Under the pieces are notes generated by a model. That model saw only the letters and a program-made list of their open reading frames with translations. It was not told where the DNA came from and did no database searches. The position numbers and the translations under genes are program-made. Positions 26,062-35,147 of a DNA stretch of 64,000 nucleotides are shown piece after piece. The stretch comes from an uncultured Anaerolineae bacterium (GTDB lineage Bacteria > Chloroflexota > Anaerolineae > J036 > Brachytrichaceae): positions 1-64,000 of the forward strand of contig CALHLE010000036.1 in assembly GCA_938034415.1 (NCBI GenBank), in the 5' to 3' direction. How positions within the stretch are numbered: the first letter of the stretch is position 1; the number at the start of each line of letters is the position of its first letter.

Positions 26062-27789
26062 TTATTCCCGGAAGATGCGCACGCGGCGCATGGGTTCTTT
26101 GCCATAAGAGTGTGAGACAAGGTTAGAAGCGCGCGCGAGTTGATGCTGCTGCCGGCGCACAAACGCATTCTGCGGAGACAGATCCACAGCGCGCTCCCCG
26201 GCCAGCACGCGTCGGATCGCCTCTTCGGTCTCCTTGATTGCGCTTTCATACGGGATGCGCTCGCCATCGGTCAGGCCGAACAGGTCGGCCAGGCAGCTTT
26301 CCATCTGCGACACCGAGTTCGAGCGCAACACGTAGATCGGCACATTATCCTGCTCGGCCTCGACGATCGTGCGCGGGCGCTGGCGGTAATACGACTTGGC
26401 GGTGATCAGCACATCAGCATCGTCCAGGCTATCCACAAACATGGCCGGGACGCCGAGCTGTCGGGCCGCCTGCTTCAGGCGATGCTTCGACACGCCAAAC
26501 GCATACAGGCGCATCGCCTTTGCCTCGCCGGGTTGGGCTTCGAGCGCTTCTGTCGGCGCGGCTTTGTCCTCATGTTCCTCCGGCTCGCCGGGCCGAACGA
26601 GGACCGACTCGCCGGCTTTGTCGGTGCGCAACACGGGCAGATCCTCATAGGCGTCGGGCGCGCCATAGCCATTGCGGCGGGAGCGCCGATCGCGGTGGTC
26701 GGGCATCGCCGCTTCGCGCTCGCGTCCATCCTCCTGCAACAAGCGGACGCGCTCGCTGCGCATACGGCCTTCTTCGTCCCAGTAACGCAGCTCGGCCACC
26801 GGCATGCGGTTGCGCAAGAGCGCATCTACCGCTTCGCTCACATCATGGTGAACCAGCAGGCGATGTCGGTCGCGAATCTCGATCAACACATCGAACGTGG
26901 GCGGCGCGCGGCGCTCCAGGACGGTCTTCTGCGTGCCGCGCCGGCGCGCTTCCTCATCCGAAAGCGTGACGCTCTCGATGCCGCCGATCAAATCGTTCAA
27001 CGTGGGGTTGACCATCAGGTTCTCAATGGTCTGACCGTGAGCCGTGCCGATCAGTTGCACGCCGCGCTCGGCAATTGTGCGCGCCGCTTCAGCCTCTTGT
27101 TGGCGGCCGATCTCATCTATCACGATGACCTGCGGGTTGTGATTTTCGACGGCCTCAATCATCACCTCGTGCTGCTTGCTGGGCGTGGAGACTTGCATGC
27201 GGCGCGCGCGGCCGACCGCCGGGTGCGGGATGTCGCCGTCGCCGCCGATCTCGTTCGACGTGTCTACGATTACCACGCGCTTCGTCTCGGCCAACACCCG
27301 CGCCGCTTCGCGCAGCATCGTCGTCTTGCCGACGCCAGGCTTGCCCAGCAGCAAAATGCTCTTGCCACTTTCGATGATGTCCTCGATGATCTTCAGCGTG
27401 CCATACACGGCGCGACCCACCCGGCAGGTCAGGCCCACTACCGCGCCGCGCCGGTTGCGGATGCCTGAGATGCGATGGAGGGTGCGGGCGATGCCGGCGC
27501 GGTTGTCGTCATCGAATTCGCCGATGCGCTCGAGCACGTAGTCCAGGTCTTCCTGGGTGACCTCCGTCTGGCGCAGCACCCGCGTCTCTTCGCGCGCGGC
27601 GGGGCTGCCGGCGTGGCCGTTCGCTTCGGCGCTCACGTAGCGCGACTCGGGCAACCGCCCCAAATCCATCACCACTTCGATGAGGTCGTTGAAGCGTCCG
27701 ATTCGTCTAATCGCCTCCGCGATGGAGGGAGGCAGCACATTCAAAAGCGTGTCCAGATCGTCAGTGATTCGCAGTTCTTGCATAGTCAT
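26062..27789 (-). CDS. AAA ATPase with C-terminal R3H domain, SpoIIIAA/Ycf45-like
   Basis: A 575-residue protein related to SpoIIIAA and Ycf45. After an N-terminal LDTLLNVLPP region comes an ATPase core with Walker A GKPGVGKT (about 149-156) and Walker B VIVIDEIGR, then a charged linker, a small alpha/beta region (DADVLITAKSYYRQRP) and an R3H domain at the C-terminus (RRQQHQLAR...SYGKEPMRRVRI) that should bind single-stranded nucleic acid. Function unknown. Several in-frame starts exist (27855, 27831, 27816, 27789, 27783); 27789 gives the family-like N-terminus and overlaps the upstream gene by 29 nt. No Shine-Dalgarno site is clear. Confidence 0.85.
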   Translation of the reverse strand: MTMQELRITDDLDTLLNVLPPSIAEAIRRIGRFNDLIEVVMDLGRLPESRYVSAEANGHAGSPAAREETRVLRQTEVTQEDLDYVLERIGEFDDDNRAGIARTLHRISGIRNRRGAVVGLTCRVGRAVYGTLKIIEDIIESGKSILLLGKPGVGKTTMLREAARVLAETKRVVIVDTSNEIGGDGDIPHPAVGRARRMQVSTPSKQHEVMIEAVENHNPQVIVIDEIGRQQEAEAARTIAERGVQLIGTAHGQTIENLMVNPTLNDLIGGIESVTLSDEEARRRGTQKTVLERRAPPTFDVLIEIRDRHRLLVHHDVSEAVDALLRNRMPVAELRYWDEEGRMRSERVRLLQEDGREREAAMPDHRDRRSRRNGYGAPDAYEDLPVLRTDKAGESVLVRPGEPEEHEDKAAPTEALEAQPGEAKAMRLYAFGVSKHRLKQAARQLGVPAMFVDSLDDADVLITAKSYYRQRPRTIVEAEQDNVPIYVLRSNSVSQMESCLADLFGLTDGERIPYESAIKETEEAIRRVLAGERAVDLSPQNAFVRRQQHQLARASNLVSHSYGKEPMRRVRIFRE

Positions 27790-28846
27790 GCGCGCTCGAG
27801 AGCGCGTCTTCGCCATGTGCGCCTTCGCCATCTCCCGGCGAAGCGCGAGTTTCAAGATGAATGGAGGCCGAATGTGTGCTCTTGATCGCGGCCCCCTCGG
27901 CTGCGACCGGAGACCAGACCGGCTGATGGACGCGCGCGGCGGTGTGGCGCGCCATCAGCATGGTCGAGGTCATGTGCACGAAGCCCAGCTCGTCCAGAAT
28001 AGGAAGCATCCAGCTCTGGTAGTGCCGCACGGTGAGGTAAACCGGCCGCCAGGCGCGCGTCACCAGATGCGCCAGCGCAAAACGGAGGGTGGGCAGCGCG
28101 TCCTGCTCGGCGTCGGGCCGGAAGAGCGCTTGCATGCCATAGCCGCGCTTACCCTGCCGCACCGAAACGTGCGCGACCAACTCGTTGCCGCGCATCAACA
28201 CAAAGCCGCGATCCATGCGATGCATAGAGCGCAGCAGGTCAAACGACACTTCGGCCTGATACGTCATCTTCGGCGCCGCGCGCAAGTGCAACGCTTTGAT
28301 CAGCGGCTCGTCATCTTTGGTCTGCTCGCGCAGCCCGCTGACTTCCGGCAACGACTCTAGGTTCGGCTTGTTGGCCAGCTTGAGGACATCCTGTTGAATG
28401 AGCGGGACGAAGCCGGCGCCTTGCAGCGCTTCGGCCTCGCCGCCCATTTCGGGGGCTTCGGCGACGATGTGATGCGCCCCGCGCTGAGCCGCCTCGACGG
28501 CAAATTCCTGCGCGAGATACATCCACGCCTCCACCAATTCATCCGATTGCGCGTGAGGCGCCATCAACACAAGCGCCGCGCGCCGACAGCTCGCCGCGCC
28601 GTTTTCGGCGCCGTCGCCGTTCGCACCCGGCAGCACATACATCACGCCGAAGGCTTCAACATTGTGATCGGCGTCACGTTCGACCAGCACCACGGCGTGA
28701 TCGCGCCCACCCCCCAAATATGAGCGAATCGCGTCGCGCAGCGGATTTACCCCGTCAACCGCAACCAGTTCGCAGGCCAGAGGCCGAGCCAACGCAGTCA
28801 GCCGTTGAACGACGCTTACATCGCGAATGTCGAACGGACGAATCAT
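27761..28846 (-). CDS. GNAT-like protein of unknown substrate
   Basis: The 361-residue protein starts MIRPFDIRDV, a common opening of GNAT acetyltransferases, and has a first domain to about 180 and a second to about 300 (RGNELVAHVSVRQGKRGYGMQALFRP region). The usual acetyl-CoA loop Q/RxxGxG/A is not clear, so catalytic activity is uncertain. The C-terminal 55 residues are polar and unconserved and overlap the R3H ATPase start. ATG 28846 has CGAGG immediately next to it; ATG 28876 is the alternative. First gene of the minus-strand run, divergent from the SIS gene. Confidence 0.6.
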   Translation of the reverse strand: MIRPFDIRDVSVVQRLTALARPLACELVAVDGVNPLRDAIRSYLGGGRDHAVVLVERDADHNVEAFGVMYVLPGANGDGAENGAASCRRAALVLMAPHAQSDELVEAWMYLAQEFAVEAAQRGAHHIVAEAPEMGGEAEALQGAGFVPLIQQDVLKLANKPNLESLPEVSGLREQTKDDEPLIKALHLRAAPKMTYQAEVSFDLLRSMHRMDRGFVLMRGNELVAHVSVRQGKRGYGMQALFRPDAEQDALPTLRFALAHLVTRAWRPVYLTVRHYQSWMLPILDELGFVHMTSTMLMARHTAARVHQPVWSPVAAEGAAIKSTHSASIHLETRASPGDGEGAHGEDALSSAHDYARTANH

Positions 28847-28990
28847 CCTCGGATTGAAATTTCCCAACGCGGGCATGGATGCGCGACCAGCCGCGCGCCC
28901 CGCCCGATTTAACCAGATTCTACCCCAGCACTCGCCATCGAGCGCCGGATCGGACGATTCAGGCGGGTCGTCCCTTACAATGCCGCCGGT

Positions 28991-30121
28991 ATGAACTACT
29001 TCCGAGAACAAATCCTGACCTTGCCACAGCTCATCACGGAGGTATCGGAAGCCTTCCTCAATGAGGCCGCGCGCGCCCTCGACGACGACTTCTGTCGCGC
29101 GTTGGAGCGGCTTTACGTCATCGGCTGCGGCGACAGCCACTTTGCCGCGCTGGCGACCGAGTTCGCATTCGAGTCCATCGCCGGCGTGGCCACCGAAGCG
29201 CAAAACGCCATGACATTCTCGCGCTATAGCGTGATCCACTTCGATGCGCCGGGATTTGCCCCACGCGCAGGCGCCAGCGCGGTGATCGGCGTCTCGGTCT
29301 CCGGCGGCGTCTCGCGCACCATCGAAGGCGTGCTGCGCGCTAAAGCGCGCGGCCTGCGCACCTTCGCCGTGACGAACAGCGCGCAGACGCCCATTGCTCA
29401 GGCCGCCGACGCCGTACTGACGACTCGAGCGCCCGACGCGCCCAACGCCGCCGGCGTACAAGTGCCCGGCGCGCGCTCATATTTCGCTTCACTAATTATG
29501 TTATACTCCTGCGCACTGCGCATGGCGGAAGCCCGCAAGCGTGACACGCGCATCTGGTACGCCCAACTGTCGGACATGGGTCAACGGGCGCAGCGCACGA
29601 TTGAGATGAGCGACGCGCCGGCGCGCGCGTTGGCCGAGCGCACCCTCGACGCGGGCGAGTTTGTGTTTTGCGGCAGCGGGCCGAACTTCGGCACGGCGCA
29701 GTTCTGCGCCGCCAAGGTACTGGAGGCCAGCGGCGACGCCGCAATCGGCCAGGACGTGGAAGAATGGGCGCACTTACAGTATTTCGCCAGAGCAGTGGAC
29801 ACGCCGACCTTCCTCATCACGGCGAACGAGCGCGACGCCAGCCGCGCCGCCGAGGTGAAGACGGCGATGCTGGCCATCGGCCGACGGGTGATCGAGGTCT
29901 CGCCACAGGATGCGGCAGTGTCAGCCGATGGCCTTCATCTGCCCTATGCGCCATGCCCGGAGGTGTTCTCGCCGCTGCTGGCGTGTATCCCGGCGATGCT
30001 GTTCGCGGCCTACCGAGCAGAGCTGTTGGGCGAGCCGTACTTCCGCGCCTTTGGCGGCGGACGCAGCATCGAGGGCGGCGGGGGCATCAGCCGCATCCGC
30101 ACGAGCGCGCTGGTCGTTTGA
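28991..30121 (+). CDS. Double-SIS sugar-phosphate isomerase/deaminase-like protein
   Basis: A 376-residue cytoplasmic protein with two SIS domains. The first has GCGDSHFAA (about 39-47) and the sugar-phosphate loop SVSGGVSRTIEG (about 101-112); the second begins around 220 with FCGSGPNFGTAQF and contains the EEWAHLQYF region. This matches the AgaS/FrlB/GlmS-C-terminal group, which works on amino sugars or fructosamine phosphates; the exact substrate is not evident. A TACAAT hexamer ends 9 nt before the ATG, and no Shine-Dalgarno site is seen, so the mRNA may be leaderless. Confidence 0.85.
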   Translation: MNYFREQILTLPQLITEVSEAFLNEAARALDDDFCRALERLYVIGCGDSHFAALATEFAFESIAGVATEAQNAMTFSRYSVIHFDAPGFAPRAGASAVIGVSVSGGVSRTIEGVLRAKARGLRTFAVTNSAQTPIAQAADAVLTTRAPDAPNAAGVQVPGARSYFASLIMLYSCALRMAEARKRDTRIWYAQLSDMGQRAQRTIEMSDAPARALAERTLDAGEFVFCGSGPNFGTAQFCAAKVLEASGDAAIGQDVEEWAHLQYFARAVDTPTFLITANERDASRAAEVKTAMLAIGRRVIEVSPQDAAVSADGLHLPYAPCPEVFSPLLACIPAMLFAAYRAELLGEPYFRAFGGGRSIEGGGGISRIRTSALVV

Positions 30122-30124
30122 CGC

Positions 30125-30775
30125 TCACAGCCGAGGCGTCACCCCAACAAAAGCGCATAACTCGCGGTAGCCCGCCACGCCCAACGCCAATGCGACTTCT
30201 TCGGCGTAAATCTGAAAGACGTACTCCGGCTCGCCCGCGCAGTCCTCGTAGCACCCGCCGCCGCGATTGAAGAGGTCGTTTGCATCGTCCAGCGTCAGGC
30301 GCTTCGCCGGCAGGGGCCGGCCCTCGGCATCCTCATACTCGTCCACCAGCGGGAAGAGGCAGCAGTAGTAGGGCTTCAGCTCCCAGGGCGGGCGACCGTG
30401 GGCGATGCAAGCCGCTTGAATCGCGCAGCAGCGATCTTCGGGGCGCAAAAACACACACGTTGTACCGCTGGGGTGGGATGGATCCTCGACCGTAGTTGTG
30501 CCGGTATATCGCCCCGATGGGAAGGCGGGGTCATCGTCGTGCAGTTCGGCAAACCAAGTGCTCGGATCCCGGCGCGCCGCCGGCATAAAAGGTTGGATCA
30601 TCTCGGCCTGAGCAATGATGCGCTGGGCGTGCGCGTAGTCCACCCACACCCCATCGGCGCAACAGCCAGCCTTGCACCGGGCGACCTGGCAACGACGGAT
30701 CGCCCTCTTTTGCAGCAGCTTGTCGTCTATCGCGTAGCCGTTGATGATGATGTCGGCCATGATCCGCTTGCTCAC
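30125..30775 (-). CDS. DUF3109 cysteine-rich protein
   Basis: A 216-residue cytoplasmic protein with several cysteine clusters: CKAGCC (about 34-39), CCAIQAAC (about 116-123), YCCLFP (about 137-142) and GGGCYEDC (about 172-179). Their spacing resembles the DUF3109 and YkgJ-like families, in which a metal or iron-sulfur centre is suspected. No function is established. It overlaps the YtxH-like gene by four bases (TCAT on the plus strand), so the two are co-translated. It ends 3 nt from the convergent SIS gene. Confidence 0.8.
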   Translation of the reverse strand: MSKRIMADIIINGYAIDDKLLQKRAIRRCQVARCKAGCCADGVWVDYAHAQRIIAQAEMIQPFMPAARRDPSTWFAELHDDDPAFPSGRYTGTTTVEDPSHPSGTTCVFLRPEDRCCAIQAACIAHGRPPWELKPYYCCLFPLVDEYEDAEGRPLPAKRLTLDDANDLFNRGGGCYEDCAGEPEYVFQIYAEEVALALGVAGYRELCAFVGVTPRL

Positions 30776-30981
30776 TGGCCACGCAGTCGGTTGAGTTGCT
30801 CCTCCATCTCGCGCTGGCGCTGCTCCGAAGCGCGACGCCCTTCTTCCAGAATTTCTTCCACCTCACGCCTAATGTCGTCGCGCAAGTCCTCGCCGGATTG
30901 GGGCGCCAGGAGCAAGGCAATCACCGCGCCGCCAAGCGCGCCGATGATCATGCCGTTCAAAAAGCTGCCGAATTTGCCCAT
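30772..30981 (-). CDS. YtxH-like small membrane protein
   Basis: The 69-residue protein has an N-terminal glycine-rich hydrophobic segment (about 8-26, FLNGMIIGALGGAVIALLLAP), the SGEDLRDDI motif of the YtxH/gas-vesicle-like family, and a charged coiled-coil tail. It is probably membrane-associated. Function unknown; relatives in Firmicutes respond to stress. A good AGGAG precedes the ATG. Confidence 0.8.
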   Translation of the reverse strand: MGKFGSFLNGMIIGALGGAVIALLLAPQSGEDLRDDIRREVEEILEEGRRASEQRQREMEEQLNRLRGQ

Positions 30982-31101
30982 AGCACTTGCTTCTCCTGTT
31001 GGATTAACACTATACGCCGGGCCGAGTTGTGCAGCGCCTACGACTTCCGGCTAACCGACCGACACATCGCTTTCTGTGGGATCGCTAAAATAGCCCAAAT
31101 C

Positions 31102-32217
31102 ATGACCATCGAACGACTGAGCAGACTAAAGCAGGCGCAGCAACTGGCTAATGTGGATTATGTCGCGCTCGTGCCCGGACCCAATCTGATTTACTTCACC
31201 GGCCTGAACATGCACCTGAGCGAGCGGCCGATCGTGGCGTTGTTCCCCGCTGACGATGCGCCGCCCATCCTCATCGCGCCTTTCTTCGAGGTTGGCAAAG
31301 CGACGAGCGGGCCCGTCGCGCTGGATTGGCAGATATACAGCTACAAGGACGGCGCATCCTTCCAAACTGCCTTCCGCCAAGCGGCAGAAGCGCGCGACTT
31401 GCGCGGCAAGACCATCGCCATTGAGCTGTTGCAGATGCGCTTGTTGGAGTGGACGCTGCTCAGCGAGGTTGCGCCCGGCATCCGTCAGGCGTCGGCTGCC
31501 GACCTGATCGCGCCGCTGCGCATGGTGAAGGATGCCGATGAGGTCAACGCGATGCGTCGCGCGGTTATGCTTGCCGAGGCGGCCTTGACCCAGGCGCTGG
31601 AGGAAATTTGCGAAGGCATGACCGAGCGCCAGGTGGCCAACCTATTGCTGCGCCACCTGCTGGCTGCCGGCGCGCAAGGGCTGCTGTTCGAGCCGCTCGT
31701 GCAATCTGGGCCAAACGGGGCCAACCCACACGGCATGTCCGGCGACCGGCCCTTATGCCGAGGTGACATGGTCGTGATTGACTTCGGGCTGAAAGTGGAG
31801 GGCTACGGCAGCGACATCACGCGCACGATTGCCGTCGGCGAACCGGACGCGCAGATGCGCGATGCCTACGAGGTGGTGAAAGAGGCCAATGCGGCCGGAC
31901 GCGCTGCGGCCAAGCCGGGGGCGACCGGTGAGATGGTGGACCGCGCCGCGCGCAGCGTGATCGAAGCAGCCGGCTACGGCGCGTATTTCACCCATCGCAC
32001 CGGCCACGGCTTGGGCCTGGAAGGGCACGAACCGCCCTACATGGTCGCGGGCGACACGACTGCGCTGCAACCGGGCATGACCTTCACCGTCGAGCCGGGC
32101 ATCTACATCCCCGGCAAAGGCGGCATACGCATCGAAGACGATATGCTGATCACCGAGGACGGCAACCAGAGCCTAACTTCATTCACCCGCGACCTGCTCA
32201 CAGTGTGTCCCCGGTGA
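31102..32217 (+). CDS. M24 metallopeptidase, Xaa-Pro aminopeptidase-like
   Basis: A 371-residue cytoplasmic peptidase with a creatinase-like N-terminal domain (to about 130) and a pita-bread catalytic domain. The dimetal ligands appear complete: Asp in VVIDFG and SDITRT, His in RTGHGLGLEGHE, Glu in TVEPGIY and in RIEDDML. It should remove N-terminal residues before proline or cut proline dipeptides. A TAAAAT hexamer ends 10 nt before the ATG. Its stop codon overlaps the next gene's start (TGATG). Confidence 0.93.
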   Translation: MTIERLSRLKQAQQLANVDYVALVPGPNLIYFTGLNMHLSERPIVALFPADDAPPILIAPFFEVGKATSGPVALDWQIYSYKDGASFQTAFRQAAEARDLRGKTIAIELLQMRLLEWTLLSEVAPGIRQASAADLIAPLRMVKDADEVNAMRRAVMLAEAALTQALEEICEGMTERQVANLLLRHLLAAGAQGLLFEPLVQSGPNGANPHGMSGDRPLCRGDMVVIDFGLKVEGYGSDITRTIAVGEPDAQMRDAYEVVKEANAAGRAAAKPGATGEMVDRAARSVIEAAGYGAYFTHRTGHGLGLEGHEPPYMVAGDTTALQPGMTFTVEPGIYIPGKGGIRIEDDMLITEDGNQSLTSFTRDLLTVCPR

Positions 32218-33140
32218 TGACCGTCACCCCAAACCAGCGCCGCGTTTCTGACCTGTTGATCCTGTGGGCCTGGGAATATGACGCCGATTTCGTCGCCATG
32301 CTAGTTCGCGCGTGTGCGACGCGCGACGTAAGCACGCGCGTCTGTGGCGCGGACGAATTGGCGCAGCTGCCTGCGTGGCTAGATTCAGGCGAGATCCGCG
32401 CGCGCGTCGGCCTGGATCGCGTGTGGGACTGGGGCGGGGAATATGAGCGGCACGTCGAGGCGATGCAGCGCAACGTGCCGCTGATGGTCAACGACTACGC
32501 GCGCGTGCGGCGCGTCTGGAACAAGCTGACGATGCACATGACGTTGATCGCGCATGGCATCTATGTGCCGCACCTGATCCTCCTGCCGTCGTATGAAGAG
32601 CAGCCCAACCTGCCGCGCGTGAACCTCGCCCCGCTGGGCGGCAGGTTTTCGGTGAAGAGCGTGCACAGCGGCGGCAGCGGCGTATTAAATCCGGTGACTC
32701 GATGGGAGGACGTGCTGGCGCAGCGCCTCGAGTGGCCTAGCGAGCAGACGATCCTGCAAGCCTGGGTCGAGCCGAAGTTGCTCGGCAAGCGCCGGGCTTG
32801 GTTTCGCGTGTTCTATGCTTGCGGCAGCACCTTCCCGTGCTGGGCCGACGACCGCACCCACGTGCAAGAGCCGGTCTCGCCAGAGGACGAAAGCCGCTAT
32901 CAACTGTGCATCCTGCGCGGCCTTACCCAGCAAATCGCCGGATTGTGTGGGCTAAACCTGTTCTCGACCGAAATTGCGCTTGATCAAAACAACCTGTGGC
33001 AGGTGTGCGACTACGTCAACGAGCCTTGCGACTTTCGGCTGAAGTCCACCGCCGTCAACGGCGTGCCCGACGAGGTCGTAGCTGCGATCTGCGACCGCAT
33101 CGCCGGCTGGGTCAAGCGTCGGACGCAAGCAGCCCACTGA
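32217..33140 (+). CDS. ATP-grasp-like protein
   Basis: The 307-residue protein has the outline of an ATP-grasp ligase. A central region (GRFSVKSVHSGGSG, about 144-157) could be the nucleotide-binding lysine and glycine loop, and the C-terminal region STEIALDQ...VCDYVNEPCDFRLKS (about 250-280) matches the metal-binding end of RimK-like folds. Cysteines and tryptophans are frequent. Substrates are unknown. ATG 32217 overlaps the M24 stop by one base; a GTG at 32205 is also in frame. Moderate confidence in the fold, none in the reaction. Confidence 0.6.
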   Translation: MTVTPNQRRVSDLLILWAWEYDADFVAMLVRACATRDVSTRVCGADELAQLPAWLDSGEIRARVGLDRVWDWGGEYERHVEAMQRNVPLMVNDYARVRRVWNKLTMHMTLIAHGIYVPHLILLPSYEEQPNLPRVNLAPLGGRFSVKSVHSGGSGVLNPVTRWEDVLAQRLEWPSEQTILQAWVEPKLLGKRRAWFRVFYACGSTFPCWADDRTHVQEPVSPEDESRYQLCILRGLTQQIAGLCGLNLFSTEIALDQNNLWQVCDYVNEPCDFRLKSTAVNGVPDEVVAAICDRIAGWVKRRTQAAH

Positions 33141-33215
33141 ATCACCGCGACGGGAACAAACGGTTTGCTCGTAACGTCTTAGCGAGCAGTGATGATGCGC
33201 ATAGGAGGAATGAAC

Positions 33216-33953
33216 ATGTCAAAACGCCTGTTAACCATCCTGGCTGCCGGCGCGTTGGCGATGGCCGCCCTGGCCGGTCAGACTACCACTCACGCCAGCA
33301 CAACGCTTCAACAAGATAGCCAACCCTTTCGACGCACGGTGACCGTGATAGGGATCGGTCGAGCAGCAGCCCCGCCGGACATCGCGCGCGTCACGGTGGG
33401 CGTAGATATTGTCAACCCCCGGCTGAGCGCCGCGCTCACCGAAGCCAACCGCAAGACGGCGGCGATCATGGCTGCCCTGGAGAAGGCCGGCGTCGCCAAG
33501 AAGGACATCCAAACAGCCGAGTTCAACGTCTTCCCGCAGCAAGCATTTGGGCCAAGCGGCCCTGGGCCGATCACCGGCTATCGCGTGATCAACACGATGC
33601 GGGTGACGGTGCGCAACCTGGATAACACCGGCGCAGTGCTCGACGCAGCCATCAATGCCGGCGCGAACTCGATTCAAGGGTTGGTCTTCACGATCGAGGA
33701 TGTCAAGGCAATAGAAGCCAAGGCGCGCAAAGACGCAATGGCCGACGCCAAGGCCAAAGCTGCGACTCTGGCTGGGGAAGCCGGCGCAAAGGTCGGGCGG
33801 GCGCTGACCATCTCGGAAGCCACATCGAGCGGCGGTCCCGTGCCGGTGTTCGCTGTCGCCTCGGCAGCCGAAGGTTTGGGCGGGGGTGCATCCATTGCGC
33901 CCGGCACGCAGGATGTCGTCATCCAGGTGCAAGTGACCTACGAGATCGAGTGA
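33216..33953 (+). CDS. Secreted SIMPL (DUF541) domain protein
   Basis: A 245-residue protein with a signal peptide (cleavage probably after ...THAS, about residue 28) and one SIMPL/DUF541 domain (about 38-245) of the BP26/YggE type. Typical pieces are GIGRAAAPPDIARVTVGV and KARKDAMADAKAKAATLA. Family members are extracytoplasmic; BP26 forms large rings and YggE is linked to oxidative stress. The ATG at 33216 has a perfect AGGAGG seven bases upstream. A strong hairpin follows the stop. Confidence 0.88.
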   Translation: MSKRLLTILAAGALAMAALAGQTTTHASTTLQQDSQPFRRTVTVIGIGRAAAPPDIARVTVGVDIVNPRLSAALTEANRKTAAIMAALEKAGVAKKDIQTAEFNVFPQQAFGPSGPGPITGYRVINTMRVTVRNLDNTGAVLDAAINAGANSIQGLVFTIEDVKAIEAKARKDAMADAKAKAATLAGEAGAKVGRALTISEATSSGGPVPVFAVASAAEGLGGGASIAPGTQDVVIQVQVTYEIE

Positions 33954-33963
33954 TCGCAAAAGA

Positions 33964-34000
33964 CTAGGGGCAAGGTTTCCTCAAGAAACCCTGCCCCTAG
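33964..34000. terminator. Hairpin between convergent genes
   Basis: CTAGGGGCA-A-GGTTTC and GAAACC-C-TGCCCCTAG pair over 15 bp with one internal mismatch around the loop CTCAA. It lies 10 nt after the SIMPL stop and 7 nt before the end of the convergent GH172 gene, so it probably ends both transcripts, although neither side has a long T-run. Confidence 0.65.
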
Positions 34001-34007
34001 GACATGA

Positions 34008-35099
34008 TTAAATCACCTCTAACCCATCGCGATCCGGCAACGCCGGGAAGGGCGCATGGGGCTCGGTCTGATACCAAAACGCTGTTGAGGCGATGTCGTC
34101 TTGCAGCGGCAGATACCGTCTGCCGCTGCGCCAGCCCAACGCCTGGATGGTCACGCGCAGGTCATGCTCAAAGCGGATGGGGTCGGCGATATGCCAGCGA
34201 TACATGCCGAAACGCTGCTGACTCTGATATAGCCCATCCGGTTTGATGACTTGCGGCAGGCCGCTGTAGGGCGTGCAGAACACGCCATACTCGCCTCTGG
34301 GGTGCTCGAAGTTCCACGCCCCGCCGAAGTAATCCTCCGTGCCGGTGCCGCAGATGGTGGGCCATTCGTCACCGTCCATGTAGAACTTCATCTCCCCCTC
34401 GCCCCACCAGCCGTTGTTGTTCACGCCCCAGGCCAGATATGTGCCGACGTAGTGCCCTTTGCCTCGCACGCCGTCCAGCAGCGTATGCACCGACTTGTAG
34501 GGCAGCGGGTTGCTGCGCCGCCATTGGGCGTGAAAGTAGGCCGCATCGTCGGGAACATCAGTGAGCGCATAGGTGATCTGATAGAAACAGATCATCGGGT
34601 CGTCGGCCAGGTTCTCCAGGGTAATGCGGGCGGATTTGCGGAAGGGCATCTCCCAGTAAGCGTTAAAGCCGCCGGCCGGGTTGACGCACACGGCTAGCGA
34701 GGCGATATTGCAGCGCACGCCCCAGCCACAGCAGAAGAAATCGCCTACCGGCGTCTCGACCGAAGGTGTCGCCTCGCCATCCCAGTACATGCGCAGCACC
34801 GCGCGACGCCAGGTGTCGGGGAACATGGTCATCCAGATATGCTGGATCGCGCCGCTGCCTTCGATCTGAGCGAGCGTGAATGTCGCGCGCGGCGCGATTG
34901 ATACGCACGGCGAGACCTTCCAGCCTTGACCCAGCTCACGCGCGGCGTTCGCCGCCTCGCCTTCGGTGGCCATGCCGCCTTTGCCCTTCTCGCCGGTGAA
35001 GTTCTCCGCGCTGATCGAGCGCGTCTGAGCATTGGAGAGTCGCGACAGGTTGCCCAGGTGCATGCCCAGGCCGTTGAAGGAGTACGCTTTCGTGTCCAT
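34008..35099 (-). CDS. DUF2961 protein, glycoside hydrolase family 172 type
   Basis: The 363-residue protein belongs to DUF2961, now placed in glycoside hydrolase family GH172, whose members act on fructofuranosides and D-arabinofuranosides and form trimers or hexamers. Characteristic pieces are SAENFTGEKGKGG (about 31-43), IQHIWMT, FFCCGWG, and GTGTEDYFGGAWNF (about 262-275). No signal peptide is seen, so it should act inside the cell. ATG 35099 was chosen; the upstream in-frame ATG adds 16 arginine-rich residues. A CACAAT hexamer ends 10 nt before it. It is not next to a transporter. Confidence 0.87.
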   Translation of the reverse strand: MDTKAYSFNGLGMHLGNLSRLSNAQTRSISAENFTGEKGKGGMATEGEAANAARELGQGWKVSPCVSIAPRATFTLAQIEGSGAIQHIWMTMFPDTWRRAVLRMYWDGEATPSVETPVGDFFCCGWGVRCNIASLAVCVNPAGGFNAYWEMPFRKSARITLENLADDPMICFYQITYALTDVPDDAAYFHAQWRRSNPLPYKSVHTLLDGVRGKGHYVGTYLAWGVNNNGWWGEGEMKFYMDGDEWPTICGTGTEDYFGGAWNFEHPRGEYGVFCTPYSGLPQVIKPDGLYQSQQRFGMYRWHIADPIRFEHDLRVTIQALGWRSGRRYLPLQDDIASTAFWYQTEPHAPFPALPDRDGLEVI

Positions 35100-35147
35100 G
35101 GCGCGGGCGATTGTGCAATCGCGACGCCGCGCGCGCAAGCGCATCAT

